Source: Streptomyces sp. NBC_01551 (GTDB taxonomy: Bacteria > Actinomycetota > Actinomycetes > Streptomycetales > Streptomycetaceae). Taken from it: DNA of 62,808 bases. Every line of letters begins with the position of its first letter. The stretch's first letter is position 1. Below are positions 53,294 through 61,157 of the stretch, piece after piece. The position numbers were made by a program, and so were the translations under genes. Location: positions 1 to 62,808 of the forward strand of contig NZ_JAPEPX010000003.1 in assembly GCF_026339935.1 (NCBI RefSeq), read 5' to 3'. Under the pieces are notes generated by a model, which saw nothing but the letters and a program-made list of their open reading frames with translations, was not told the origin of the DNA and ran no database searches.

Positions 53294-53845
53294 TCAAGCA
53301 GATCCAGTATCAGCGTGTCCACCACTCAGGGGGAGGCCCCTGGGACGCGGGTAGCCGATCAGTGCTCTCAGCCGGGTTTCCGAGTCCCCAAGATCGAGGA
53401 CGCAAGCGCAGTGCCCTGCTGCCCTGCCGGAGTGGCTCGATGCTTCGGGCTGGGTTCGCTGGGCCTGCCCTGCGGAGGTACCGATGCGGATCCCGCCGCT
53501 CGGCCGCCACACCCCTGTGCGCCGTGCTGCGTGTCGCCACAGGCGAGGCAGGAAGGCGTAGAAGCGGTCGGGAAGGAACACGGCGTCCGCGATGATCATC
53601 GCCCCGGAGAAGAGAGGCAGTCCCAGGAGCACTGCGATGCCGATGTGCATGCCCAGCAGTACCGTCAGGACGGGGTACTTGAGCCTGCCGAAGAGCACGA
53701 ACGGGAAGGCGACCTGCAGGAGCACCGTCAGGTAGCTGGCGATCGCGATCACCATCGGGTACTCGTCCACGAGGTGGGAGAGCGCGGGCCAGGGCTGGAA
53801 GAGTTCGAGGTTCAGGGCGCAGTGGAGAGCGGTGCCGCCTCCGTC
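53294..53845 (-). pseudogene. HTTM-domain membrane protein, C-terminal fragment
   Basis: The frame GTALHCALNLELFQPWPALS HLVDEYPMVIAIASYLTVLL, QVAFPFVLFGRLKYPVLTVL, LGMHIGIAVLLGLPLFSGAM and IIADAVFLPDRFY matches the last transmembrane helices of HTTM (vitamin-K-carboxylase-like) proteins. The first helices are missing; the break near 53845 adjoins an unrelated plus-strand frame. An unrelated tail follows to 53294. Confidence 0.65.
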
Positions 53846-53894
53846 CATGATCTTCCGAGGCAACGCCTTCCGCGGCCGGCCGCGCTTGGCCGAC

Positions 53895-54251
53895 ATGGAC
53901 CTGCACGCCGATGGCTGGAATGCCAAGGTGAAGCGACGGAGCCTGGCCGTGAGCCCGCACGGCCGCGCCCTGCGGATCGAGGTTGCCGGACGGTCGTACC
54001 GGTACCTGTCCGTGGGCGGGCGGCTGAGGCACGAGCTTCGACGTGACGGCGCCGCCGTGACGGTGACCCGCTCGCAGTGGCACGTCCCGCGCCGGATCAC
54101 GGGCACCTGGCAGGGTCAGGCGGACGGCATGGACATCGGCCTTGCGATCCTGCTGGAGGCCGCCTGCAGCAGGAACCTGACGTTCTGTGGCGCGCTCTAC
54201 TCGTGGCCGGGCCGGTTCCTGAGTCGGCTCTTCCAGCTCCCGGACCTCTAG
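53895..54251 (+). CDS. Hypothetical protein, possibly 5'-truncated
   Basis: 118 aa from MDLHADGWNAKVKRRSLAVS: GRALRIEVAGRSYRYLSVGG, RLRHELRRDGAAVTVTRSQW, HVPRRITGTWQGQADGMDIG and LAILLEAACSRNLTFCGALY. The beta-rich first half and TWQGQADGMDIGLAILLEAA helix look like a natural C-terminal domain. The start coincides with the HTTM break, so the 5' end may be lost. Family unknown. Confidence 0.5.
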   Translation: MDLHADGWNAKVKRRSLAVSPHGRALRIEVAGRSYRYLSVGGRLRHELRRDGAAVTVTRSQWHVPRRITGTWQGQADGMDIGLAILLEAACSRNLTFCGALYSWPGRFLSRLFQLPDL

Positions 54252-54369
54252 CGCGGTGGCAGGCCACCGGCGTGGTCACCGTCAGCGCCCTCATCGAGGC
54301 CTTCACCCTCCTGGCACGCGACCGCTGGCCGAGCATCGTGCGGCCGGTACCCCGACCCCGGTCACACCG

Positions 54370-54708
54370 CTAGGGCCGGTCCATCAGGGCCGCGAGCCCG
54401 CCGAAGACGACGAGGACGACGGTGGTGAGCGTCGCGCAGGTGAGGAGCACGAGCCAGCCGCTGACGATGCCCAGCAGCGCCATGCCCCGGCCGTCCCGTC
54501 GCCGACGCAGGCGACCGACGTGGCCGGCGACCACGGCGAACAGCGCGCACACCACCGCCCCGGTCAAGGTGAGCTGCGGAAACACCCAGCCGTAGAGGGT
54601 CAGGAAGCTCATCAGGAGTGCGACGCCGCCCAGGGCGAAGTATGTGCTGAGCCGTGCCCGTCGGTTGACGGGCGGTCTGGTCTCCTCCTTCCCAGCGTTG
54701 TCATTCAC
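54370..54708 (-). CDS. Small membrane protein (DUF4190-like)
   Basis: 112 aa: VNDNAGKEETRPPVNRRARL, then three hydrophobic helices (FALGGVALLMSFLTLYGW; LTGAVVCALFAVVAGHVG; GMALLGIVSGWLVLLTCATL). GRGMALLGIVSGWL resembles the DUF4190 pattern. GTG 54708 overlaps the stop of the upstream gene (GTGA), so the two membrane proteins are coupled. Confidence 0.75.
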   Translation of the reverse strand: MNDNAGKEETRPPVNRRARLSTYFALGGVALLMSFLTLYGWVFPQLTLTGAVVCALFAVVAGHVGRLRRRRDGRGMALLGIVSGWLVLLTCATLTTVVLVVFGGLAALMDRP

Positions 54709-55058
54709 GCCGTCACCCGCGAGAGCCTGCTGCGGCGGGCCGCGAACAGTCCCGCGCACACCAGCAGCGCCAGGGCGAACAGCGCCCCGGCTGTGACGAA
54801 CGTCCAGCCAGGCCACCCGGGAGCGGTGTAGTCCGCCTCGTACGGGGACGCCGCGCAGCTCGTGGTCGAGTCACACACGATGTGCTTGCCCGCCCTCGCA
54901 GCCAGGCCCCACAGGACACCGTAGAGAGACAACAGCAGCGCACCGAACGTCATGACGGCCGGTACGGCGTACCACCCGCCGTACGGGCGACGCCGCCGGG
55001 GCGCCGGCGGACCGTACGGATACGCGGGCACCACACGAGCCAGGTGCGTCGAACGCAT
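54705..55058 (-). CDS. Small membrane protein
   Basis: 117 aa from MRSTHLARVVPAYPYGPPAP (ATG 55058). Two transmembrane helices: WYAVPAVMTFGALLLSLYGV and GWTFVTAGALFALALLVCAG. The extracytoplasmic loop has two Cys (HIVCDSTTSCAASPY), likely a disulfide. First gene of a two-gene operon. The Pro/Tyr-rich N-terminus is typical of Streptomyces DUF4190-neighbour proteins. Confidence 0.75.
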   Translation of the reverse strand: MRSTHLARVVPAYPYGPPAPRRRRPYGGWYAVPAVMTFGALLLSLYGVLWGLAARAGKHIVCDSTTSCAASPYEADYTAPGWPGWTFVTAGALFALALLVCAGLFAARRSRLSRVTA

Positions 55059-55185
55059 CGAAGGCCTCCGGTGAATCGAGGTCAGGGACCCGCACATCCT
55101 TGCCCGTCTACCACCCGACGGCATGAGTGCGGATACTCATACGCCCCAGCCGAATCCGGGACGATATCGGGCGCCGAACCGTCGC

Positions 55186-55577
55186 ACAGGTCCTATAAGA
55201 GGCAGAAAACGCTCACCCTCGAATTGCTCACGGCCCACCTGGGGCGGGCGACCGTCGACAACACCGTCTCCAACGCCGTCGCGAAGATCAACCGGTGCGA
55301 CCTCATCGTCATCGACGACATCGGCATGCTGCCGTCCGGGCAGGCCGCCGCCGAGGCGTTCTACCGCGTCATCGACGCCGCCTACGAACGCCGGTCCGTG
55401 ATCGTCACCTCGAACCTGCACCCCTCAGGCTTCGACTCGATCATGCCCAAGACACTGGTCACGGCCGCCGTCGACCGGCTCCTGCACCCCGCACACATCG
55501 TCCTCACCGAAGGCTCCAGCCTGCGGCTGACCCAGGCCACCACCGGCCAGGGCGTCGTCCCGCTGGCGCCGTCGTGA
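55186..55577 (+). pseudogene. IS21 IstB-type ATPase, C-terminal fragment
   Basis: The frame YKRQKTLTLELLTAHLGRAT VDNTVSNAVAKINRCDLIVI, DDIGMLPSGQAAAEAFYRVI, RRSVIVTSNLHPSGFDSIMP and VDRLLHPAHIVLTEGSSLRL is the Walker B (LIVIDDIG) to C-terminus of IstB. The Walker A part is missing, and the lineage differs from the IstB at 22858. Confidence 0.8.
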
Positions 55578-55747
55578 GGGATCGACCGCCAGCCGTGAGG
55601 AAGCTCCCTCAAGCCTGCATCTGAACCGGAAAGGCGCAGGAGGCTCCCGACTGGGCACGTCAAGGTCCCGTCACGGCAATCGAGTTCCCGCGTTGTCTCC
55701 CGGTCTGCACCTGGCCAGCGTTGCTGAGCCACGGCACCATTTAGGTC

Positions 55748-55957
55748 ATGTGGATCTTCCTGGTGCCTCTCATATTGATTCTCGCGCTCGCCTCCTGGAT
55801 CGACTGGAGAGCACGACGACGCAGGAGTCGCATCCGCGATGGAACAGCCATGTGGCGCGATGTACGGGATGCTCGCCGCGATGCGCGGGCTTGGGAGGCG
55901 GGATCTCTCGGGCACACCGGCGAGGACACGTCATGGATGAAGAAGCGGGCACCGTGA
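55748..55957 (+). CDS. Small single-pass membrane protein
   Basis: 69 aa: MWIFLVPLILILALASWIDW, then a strongly basic cytoplasmic part (RARRRRSRIRDGTAMWRDVR). One N-terminal signal anchor. Small size and a moderate RBS (TTAGG) keep this tentative, but the topology is convincing. Function unknown. Confidence 0.6.
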   Translation: MWIFLVPLILILALASWIDWRARRRRSRIRDGTAMWRDVRDARRDARAWEAGSLGHTGEDTSWMKKRAP

Positions 55958-56149
55958 CAACCTGCTTCTCAACCTCCTGCCAGGCGTCGTCCGCCCGATA
56001 CCCCCACGCCAGCTACCCAAACGTTGAGCCGCACGCGCGGTGAATTGTCATACCGGACAGGGAGATCAACTGTCCGCCAGCAAAGGACCTGAGCTGTCCG
56101 CTCACCCGAATGTCCCACTGTCCGTGGACAGGCCCCACCGCACTCACGG

Positions 56150-57116
56150 CACTCGAACCGCGGCCAAGGGCGGGGACTGCTATCGAGCGGGGCGCCGTGC
56201 GCCTGGGCCCCGCGGACGATGCGACCGCCATCACGGCCGCCCAACTACGCGACGTCGTCGAGCGTTGACGCAGGCCGGGCACTGGCAGCCGGGCGACCCC
56301 GAGATCCTGATCATGATGGATGCCGGCTACGACGTCGCCTACCTCGCCCGCGCGCTGACGGACCTGCCCGTCGTGCTGGTCGGACGCCTGCGCTCGGACC
56401 GCGTCATGCTCCGCGACGCAGGCCCCCACGTTGCGGCCCGAAGGGCGGCCGTCCCCGCCGGCACGGCGGCGTCCTCACCTTCGCCAAGCCCGACAGTTGA
56501 CACAACCCGACGTCACCACCGCTACGGACACCACCCGCTACGGCAAGGCGGAGGCGATGGCCTGGGACCGGATGCACCCCAGACTCACCCACCGCGGACC
56601 CTGACTGGAACACGCCGAAGAGGAACTGCCCGTTCTGCACGGCACGTTGGTGCGACTGAAGGTCGAGCGCCTGCCGGGCGACCGCGACCCGCAGCCAGTC
56701 TGGCTGTGGTGCTCGGCGACCGCCGCCATGCCGACGGACGTGGACCGCTGGTGGCAGTCGTTCCTTCGCAGGTTCGATCTCGAGCACACCTTTCGGCTGA
56801 TGAAGCAGACACTCGGCTGGACGTCCCCGAGGGTCCGCCACGCGGACACCGCCGACCTGTGGACCTGGCTCATCATCGCCGCCCACACCCAGCTCCGCCT
56901 CGCCCGGCCCCTTGCCGAGGACCTGCGTCGCCCCTGGGAACGATTCGCAACGTCCGCGCGACGGCAGCCTGTCCGACGGCCGCACCGAAACCGTCCCGGC
57001 CAGGCCCGGGACGCCCTCCCGGCTCGAAGAACAAGCACCGCGCCAAGCGCCACGACGTCGGCAAGACGGTCAAACGCGCCGAGTCGATCAAGGAACACCA
57101 GGCCAGCCGACCATGA
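56150..57116 (+). pseudogene. Degenerate transposase, NF041680-like
   Basis: Pieces in several frames: VRLGPADDATAITAAQLRDV, DPEILIMMDAGYDVAYLARA, LPVVLVGRLRSDRV, then LKVERLPGDRDPQPVWLWCS, RWWQSFLRRFDLEHTFRLMK and QTLGWTSPRVRHADTADLWT, and finally GRPPGSKNKHRAKRHDVGKT. The order matches the Streptomyces transposase family annotated NF041680 (IS701-like DDE). At least three frameshifts and a missing N-terminus; dead. Confidence 0.72.
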
Positions 57117-57125
57117 ACGTCAAGC

Positions 57126-57788
57126 TCAGCGTCCGTACCAGCCTGCGGCTCCCGCTTCCTCCGATGGCTCGAACGCCTGGTGAAGAGCCACGAGGCCGGT
57201 GATCAGGCGGGAGTCCCAGCCAGGAACGAGTACCTGGAAGTCTTCAGCCTCCATACCGCGGAAGACGAGGTGGGCCCGGCCTGAGCCGTCGCGCCATATG
57301 ATGCGCCGGGGTGAGCCGAACCCGCCGTCACCCTCGCCCAGGATGGAAAAGACCAGGCACAGCAGGCTGACGGGAAGGCCGAGGGGCCACCACAACGCCC
57401 ACCACACGAGACGGCCTCGGTAGCCGCGGAGCACGGGACCCGCCGACGGCTCCACAGTCCACAGCATCCGGCCAAAGCCAAGCCAACGGCGGCGCCGCAG
57501 TGTGATCCGCCCAAGCGGCACGCCGAGCGGGTCCTCGACACGGTAGACGGCGGGGCGGCCGCTCAGGCGCGACCCCAGGGCCTGCTCGGTGAATACGCGG
57601 GCGGCCGGCGCCTGGCCGTCCGGAACGATGTGGAAGGCTCGAACGGAGCGGCGTCGGTCCAGCGTGGGGGCGTTGACATCACGGTAGAGCCGGACCGCTC
57701 CGGACACCTGCTCGTCCTGACCGCTCATGACGACCGCAGGCGGGGACACCTTGGTCATCACTTCGTACGTCACTCGCCCCTGGCTCAC
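57126..57788 (-). CDS. Hypothetical membrane-associated protein
   Basis: 220 aa. The N-terminal half is beta-rich: SVRAFHIVPDGQAPAARVFT, YRVEDPLGVPLGRITLRRRR and WLGFGRMLWTVEPSAGPVLR, like a tubby/LURP or phospholipid-scramblase-type barrel, though I am not certain. Next is a hydrophobic span (WWALWWPLGLPVSLLCLVFS) and RRIIWRDGSGRAHLVFRGME. ATG 57788. No operon partner. The 670-bp upstream gap holds its promoter and an unassigned coding remnant. Confidence 0.65.
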   Translation of the reverse strand: MSQGRVTYEVMTKVSPPAVVMSGQDEQVSGAVRLYRDVNAPTLDRRRSVRAFHIVPDGQAPAARVFTEQALGSRLSGRPAVYRVEDPLGVPLGRITLRRRRWLGFGRMLWTVEPSAGPVLRGYRGRLVWWALWWPLGLPVSLLCLVFSILGEGDGGFGSPRRIIWRDGSGRAHLVFRGMEAEDFQVLVPGWDSRLITGLVALHQAFEPSEEAGAAGWYGR

Positions 57789-58467
57789 GCTCTGCCCCTC
57801 CGTGCACGTTCAGTTCAAGTCCGATGATCTCATCGTGGAGCGTGCGGGAGGCACGGAGGCGATGTCCACGTCTGCTCCACGGGGCAGGCCGACAGAGCTG
57901 AGGGTTCGTCACCCGTTCAGGGATGGGTAAGGGGCCTCGTGCAGGTGGGTGATCACGGCAGGGGCGGCGGCCGGGTCCTTCTTTACCCGGGCCGGCAGCG
58001 GACCTGAGGCGCGCGACCCGTTGGTCGAGTCCTCTCGTCCCGCATCGGGTGGCCCGAGTCGGGCCCTGCGACCTGCTGGAACTCGCGCTCTTCAACGGCG
58101 TCTAGGACCCGGCGATCTGACGCCGAGTACCGCAGCCCATACAAACCGGGACGGCGCTGCCGTCTCCCCCTTGCCCGAACCCGCATCTGCTTCCCTTCCC
58201 CAGCGGCCACGCCGCCAAGAGCATGCACCCGCAGCAGTGCGAGCAGACAGCGTCGGGGTGATGCTGAGGGCGGCCGAGAAGGGCGGTATCCGGCGCCAAG
58301 GGAAATTCGATACTCGGCGCCATCCAGTCTCCCGCCCGCCTTCGGCGGCCGCCGGACGCGAAGGCGGGCGGTTTGCTGGGACTCAGACGTGTGATTCCGG
58401 GTGATTCTCGAGCATGCGAATGGGCCGCCGCCTCTGGCGGGTGACGGCCCTCGACCCTGCCGCCTTG
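57789..58467. other. Gene-poor gap with an unassigned minus-strand remnant
   Basis: About 680 bp. On the minus strand, VLDAVEEREFQQVAGPDSGH PMRDERTRPTG, then in another frame ARVKKDPAAAPAVITHLHEA PYPSLNG, suggests the tail of a frameshifted protein at about 57929-58110. The rest shows nothing recognisable. Confidence 0.35.
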
Positions 58468-58768
58468 TTACGCAGCGGGGGTGAACTCCACATCGGTGTC
58501 GCCGCAGCCCGCCGCGATATCCAGCAGCCGGTCCCGCTCCAGCTCGTCCACCGCCAGGCCCCAGCGCAGCTTCGTCGCAGTCCATTCCGCACCGTAGCGG
58601 CACAGCGCATCCGGCGCCGGCGGCAGCCACTCCGCCGGATCCTGATCCGCCTTCTGCCGGTTCGACCGCGCCGTTACCGCCACCAGGGAGGACAGCTGGC
58701 CCTGGTCGTTCGCGTACGCCTCACGCCGCTGCGCGGTCCACGAACTGGCGCCAGCTGGCGGGGAGCGT
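58468..58768 (-). pseudogene. HNH-endonuclease (DUF1524/GmrSD-like) C-terminal fragment, copy 2
   Basis: GASSWTAQRREAYANDQGQL, SSLVAVTARSNRQKADQDPA, EWLPPAPDALCRYGAEWTAT, KLRWGLAVDELERDRLLDIA and AGCGDTDVEFTPAA. Close paralogue of 36964-37262. Both are cut at the same residue and share an identical stretch of about 100 bp that includes the non-HNH sequence beyond the cut. The catalytic His motif is absent. Confidence 0.75.
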
Positions 58769-58896
58769 CATTCGAAGCGTGCGGTATTCCCGCCCTCAAA
58801 GGGCCCCAGATCTGTCCCTTGTGACTTAGTGACAGCGAGGACGAACATCCGGCGCGCAGACCTACCCCCCTTCTGCCGGGACTCTGCCGCTCCCAC

Positions 58897-58956
58897 CAGG
58901 CGGTCCAGAAGCAAGCCCGTGCAGCGGCTCCCGCATCCGGGATGGCACTCCATCGC
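58897..58956. repeat. Direct repeat flanking the SpoIIE gene, left
   Basis: CAGGCGGTCCAGAAGCAAGC through GGCACTCCATCGC. About 83 percent identical over 60 bp to 60358-60417. On the minus strand it encodes MECHPGCGSRCTGLLLDRL. Confidence 0.65.
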
Positions 58957-58963
58957 GGGGCGC

Positions 58964-60193
58964 TCAGCCAAGGACCGCGAGGTGGTCGGCGGCGCCCCCG
59001 CGCCATTCGATCATGAAGAGGGTGGCGTCGTCGCTGGTGTGCCCGCCCCGTTCGCTCTTCAGCATGTGGGAGAGCCGGCGTAGGTCCGCCCGCAGTCCTT
59101 GTGAGGGTTCCTCCCCCAGGCGGTTGACGCAGCGGATGAGGCGTTCTTCGCCGAACAGCTCCCCGCCGGCGACGTGCTCCTCGATGATGCCGTCGGTATA
59201 GCACAGCACGCGGTCGCCTTGCTGGAGTGTGTGCTCTCTGATCCGGGGCTCCTCACCGCCGAAACCGACGGGCAGCGTCGTCGCGCTCTCCAGCTGCCGC
59301 ACGACGTGCCCGTCGCGGATCAGCAGCGGTGCGGGGTGGCCCGCGTTGACCAGCTCCATCGCACCGGTGGCGACGTTGATGTGCATCAACTGCGCTGTGA
59401 CGAACCGGTCGGGGCCGAACAGCCGGGAGATGGCATCGTCCATGAACGCGTACTTCTCGGCCAGGCTGATGAACACGCGGCGGGCGTGCCGGTAGGCGCC
59501 GATGGCCACGGTTGCCATGGTGGCGGCTTCCACGCCGTGGCCCATCGCGTCGATCACGGCGGCGTGCAGGATGTTGTCGTTGAGGGCGTAGTCGAAGCTG
59601 TCTCCGGCGACGCGGTAGGCGGGCTCCAGCATGCCGGCCACCTCCACCTGCGGCACGGCCATCGACAGCGGCGGCAGCAGGCCCCACTGGATCTCTGCGG
59701 ACACGCTCATCGGCTCCCGGCGCCGGGCCTGGAAGAACTGGTCGGTGTAGGCGTTCTTGGTGACCAGCAGGTCGGCCACCAGGCATGAGAGCCGGCTCAG
59801 CAGCCGCCGGTCGTCGTCGCCGACGGTGTCCAGGGTGAGGGCCATCACGCCCACCGTGTCGCCGCCGTCCAGCAGCGGCAGATACATCCGCACGCCACCG
59901 CGGGCTTGCGGCACTTCGACGACCACCCCGCGCAGAAAAGCCCGGCCCGCGGGTGAGTCGATCACCGATTCAGGCTGGCCGGCGTGCAGCTTTTTGCCCG
60001 GAAGCGGCACCAGCAGCTCCTGCGCGTAGTCCTGGAGCAGGATGGAGACATCACGGCCTCCGACCCTGCCCACCTCCTCCGCGATGAGCGGGGCGATCAG
60101 CTGCGGCGGCAGCAGCCGCGCCCGGTCCAGCAGCAGGCCCAGCAGCCGCTCACCGAAACCCTCCGACCGGTCCTCCTCGATCTCCTCGCCCAT
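58964..60193 (-). CDS. SpoIIE-type PP2C serine phosphatase, full length
   Basis: 409 aa. Residues 1-165 are a GAF-like sensor domain (APLIAEEVGRVGGRDVSILL, GGVRMYLPLLDGGDTVGVMA, VADLLVTKNAYTDQF). Residues 170-405 are the SpoIIE/PP2C phosphatase: GDSFDYALNDN, VIDAMGHGVEAATMATVAIG, NAGHPAPLLIRDG, YTDGIIEEHVAGGELFGEER and GGHTSDDATLFMIEW. Metal-binding Asp residues are present. Such enzymes dephosphorylate anti-sigma-factor antagonists; no anti-sigma gene is adjacent. Start ATG 60193. Confidence 0.92.
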   Translation of the reverse strand: MGEEIEEDRSEGFGERLLGLLLDRARLLPPQLIAPLIAEEVGRVGGRDVSILLQDYAQELLVPLPGKKLHAGQPESVIDSPAGRAFLRGVVVEVPQARGGVRMYLPLLDGGDTVGVMALTLDTVGDDDRRLLSRLSCLVADLLVTKNAYTDQFFQARRREPMSVSAEIQWGLLPPLSMAVPQVEVAGMLEPAYRVAGDSFDYALNDNILHAAVIDAMGHGVEAATMATVAIGAYRHARRVFISLAEKYAFMDDAISRLFGPDRFVTAQLMHINVATGAMELVNAGHPAPLLIRDGHVVRQLESATTLPVGFGGEEPRIREHTLQQGDRVLCYTDGIIEEHVAGGELFGEERLIRCVNRLGEEPSQGLRADLRRLSHMLKSERGGHTSDDATLFMIEWRGGAADHLAVLG

Positions 60194-60314
60194 AGCCCGC
60201 TTCGCCGATCCTTCCTGCCCCCACCCCGGTCACGCCTGCGCACAACGTGGCCTCGGAAGCCCGCTTGAGTGCCTCATTACGCCAAGCGCGGCATGTCGGC
60301 CCACGGCGCGTCCC

Positions 60315-60413
60315 TCAGTTCGAACTGCTTACGGTGGCGGACTCGGACCTCGCCCCCAGGCGGCCCAGACGCAGGTCCGTGTAACGGATCCCGCCTCCGG
60401 GGTGCCACTCCAT
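60315..60413 (-). CDS. Possible micro-ORF in the right-hand direct repeat
   Basis: 32 aa: MEWHPGGGIRYTDLRLGRLG ARSESATVSSSN. The first 20 residues match those encoded by the left repeat (58953 downward). It may be the 5' stub of a lost gene rather than a real peptide. Confidence 0.35.
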   Translation of the reverse strand: MEWHPGGGIRYTDLRLGRLGARSESATVSSSN

Positions 60414-60417
60414 CGCG
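60358..60417. repeat. Direct repeat flanking the SpoIIE gene, right
   Basis: CAGGCGGCCCAGACGCAGGT through TGCCACTCCATCGC. Pairs with 58897-58956; the two lie about 1.46 kb apart and enclose the SpoIIE gene. Confidence 0.65.
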
Positions 60418-60704
60418 CGCAGCGCTGCCGTGTCCCGGGCACCGGGACACGGGGACGATGCCGCCGCAGTCGTGCTGCCTGCACACGCACACACGCACTC
60501 TTCCTCGGGGCCTGCGTAGGGAAGGCCGTGGCGGACCGGCCCCGCCGAGCCCGCGCTTGCGGTGCCGCGCAGGCGGGCGGGCCAGGCCGGCGTCACGCGC
60601 AGGCCGCCCGACCCCCACTGGAACCGGCCGATCGCCCGCACCTCGCCGAGCACCGCCGGCGGCACCGTGCCGGGTGCGGTCAGCCTGTGGACCGATGCCC
60701 CGGC

Positions 60705-60983
60705 CTACCCAGCCGCCAGTTCGACCAGCGCTTCGACGTCCTCGACGGTGGAGCAGCCGGACAGCCGGTCCTCCCGCTCCACGTCGTCCGCCAGGACCAG
60801 CACCGGGTCGTCGAGACGCACGGTGCGCGTACGGCCGCGGGGGCTGGCCACGGGCGGCGTGACCGCAGGAAGGGCGGTGGGGATGCCGATCTTGTCGTGG
60901 GCGAGGAGCCAGGCGCGCCGGTCGAACTGCGGATGCGGCTCGGCGCCTGCCACGTATGTACCCCCTGACGCCACGTCACTCAT
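60705..60983 (-). CDS. Small hypothetical protein
   Basis: 92 aa from MSDVASGGTYVAGAEPHPQF: RRAWLLAHDKIGIPTALPAV, GRTRTVRLDDPVLVLADDVE and REDRLSGCSTVEDVEALVEL. A related fragment lies at 48735-48990, also next to a SpoIIE copy, so the two genes probably travel together. Divergent from the surface-protein gene across a palindrome. Family unknown. Confidence 0.65.
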   Translation of the reverse strand: MSDVASGGTYVAGAEPHPQFDRRAWLLAHDKIGIPTALPAVTPPVASPRGRTRTVRLDDPVLVLADDVEREDRLSGCSTVEDVEALVELAAG

Positions 60984-61009
60984 GCAGACCATTTTCCCGA
61001 TTTGCAGTC

Positions 61010-61024
61010 TATTACGACGTAATA
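61010..61024. promoter_or_regulatory. 15-bp perfect palindrome in a divergent promoter
   Basis: TATTACG-A-CGTAATA, a perfect palindrome and unusually AT-rich here. It lies 27 bp upstream of the minus-strand gene (60983) and 134 bp upstream of the surface-protein start (61158). It fits an operator for a dimeric regulator, or part of a promoter. Confidence 0.65.
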
Positions 61025-61157
61025 TGCGGAAATGCTCCCACGTGACGACCCATCACCACCTCTGGCACGGAGCATCTGCGCTCCTGCCGGGGTGAGCCCG
61101 CGTGTCGGCACAGGCAGCGGGCCGGCGGCCCTGACCAGCAACAAGAGAGGTCCTGCT

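Larger units (their letters stand above)
52015..53330 (-). mobile_element. IS3-family element
   Basis: OrfA and OrfB overlap by 4 nt in the usual -1 frameshift arrangement. Ends are approximate; TGATCACGCGG at 52019 and sequence around 53320 are candidates, but a clear inverted repeat was not resolved. Confidence 0.7.
60194..60704. other. Gap upstream of the SpoIIE gene
   Basis: About 510 bp holding the SpoIIE promoter, the right-hand direct repeat, and a short open frame at 60315-60413. Longer overlapping frames on both strands (to 60665 and 60862) look like shadows. Confidence 0.4.

Noticed and set aside
55137..55421. Minus-strand frame opposite the IstB fragment
   Set aside because: Antisense of recognisable Walker B and C-terminal IstB sequence.
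58102..58323. Minus-strand frame MAPSIEFPLAPDTALLGRPQ
   Set aside because: Short, no RBS and no family pattern; overlaps other equally poor frames.
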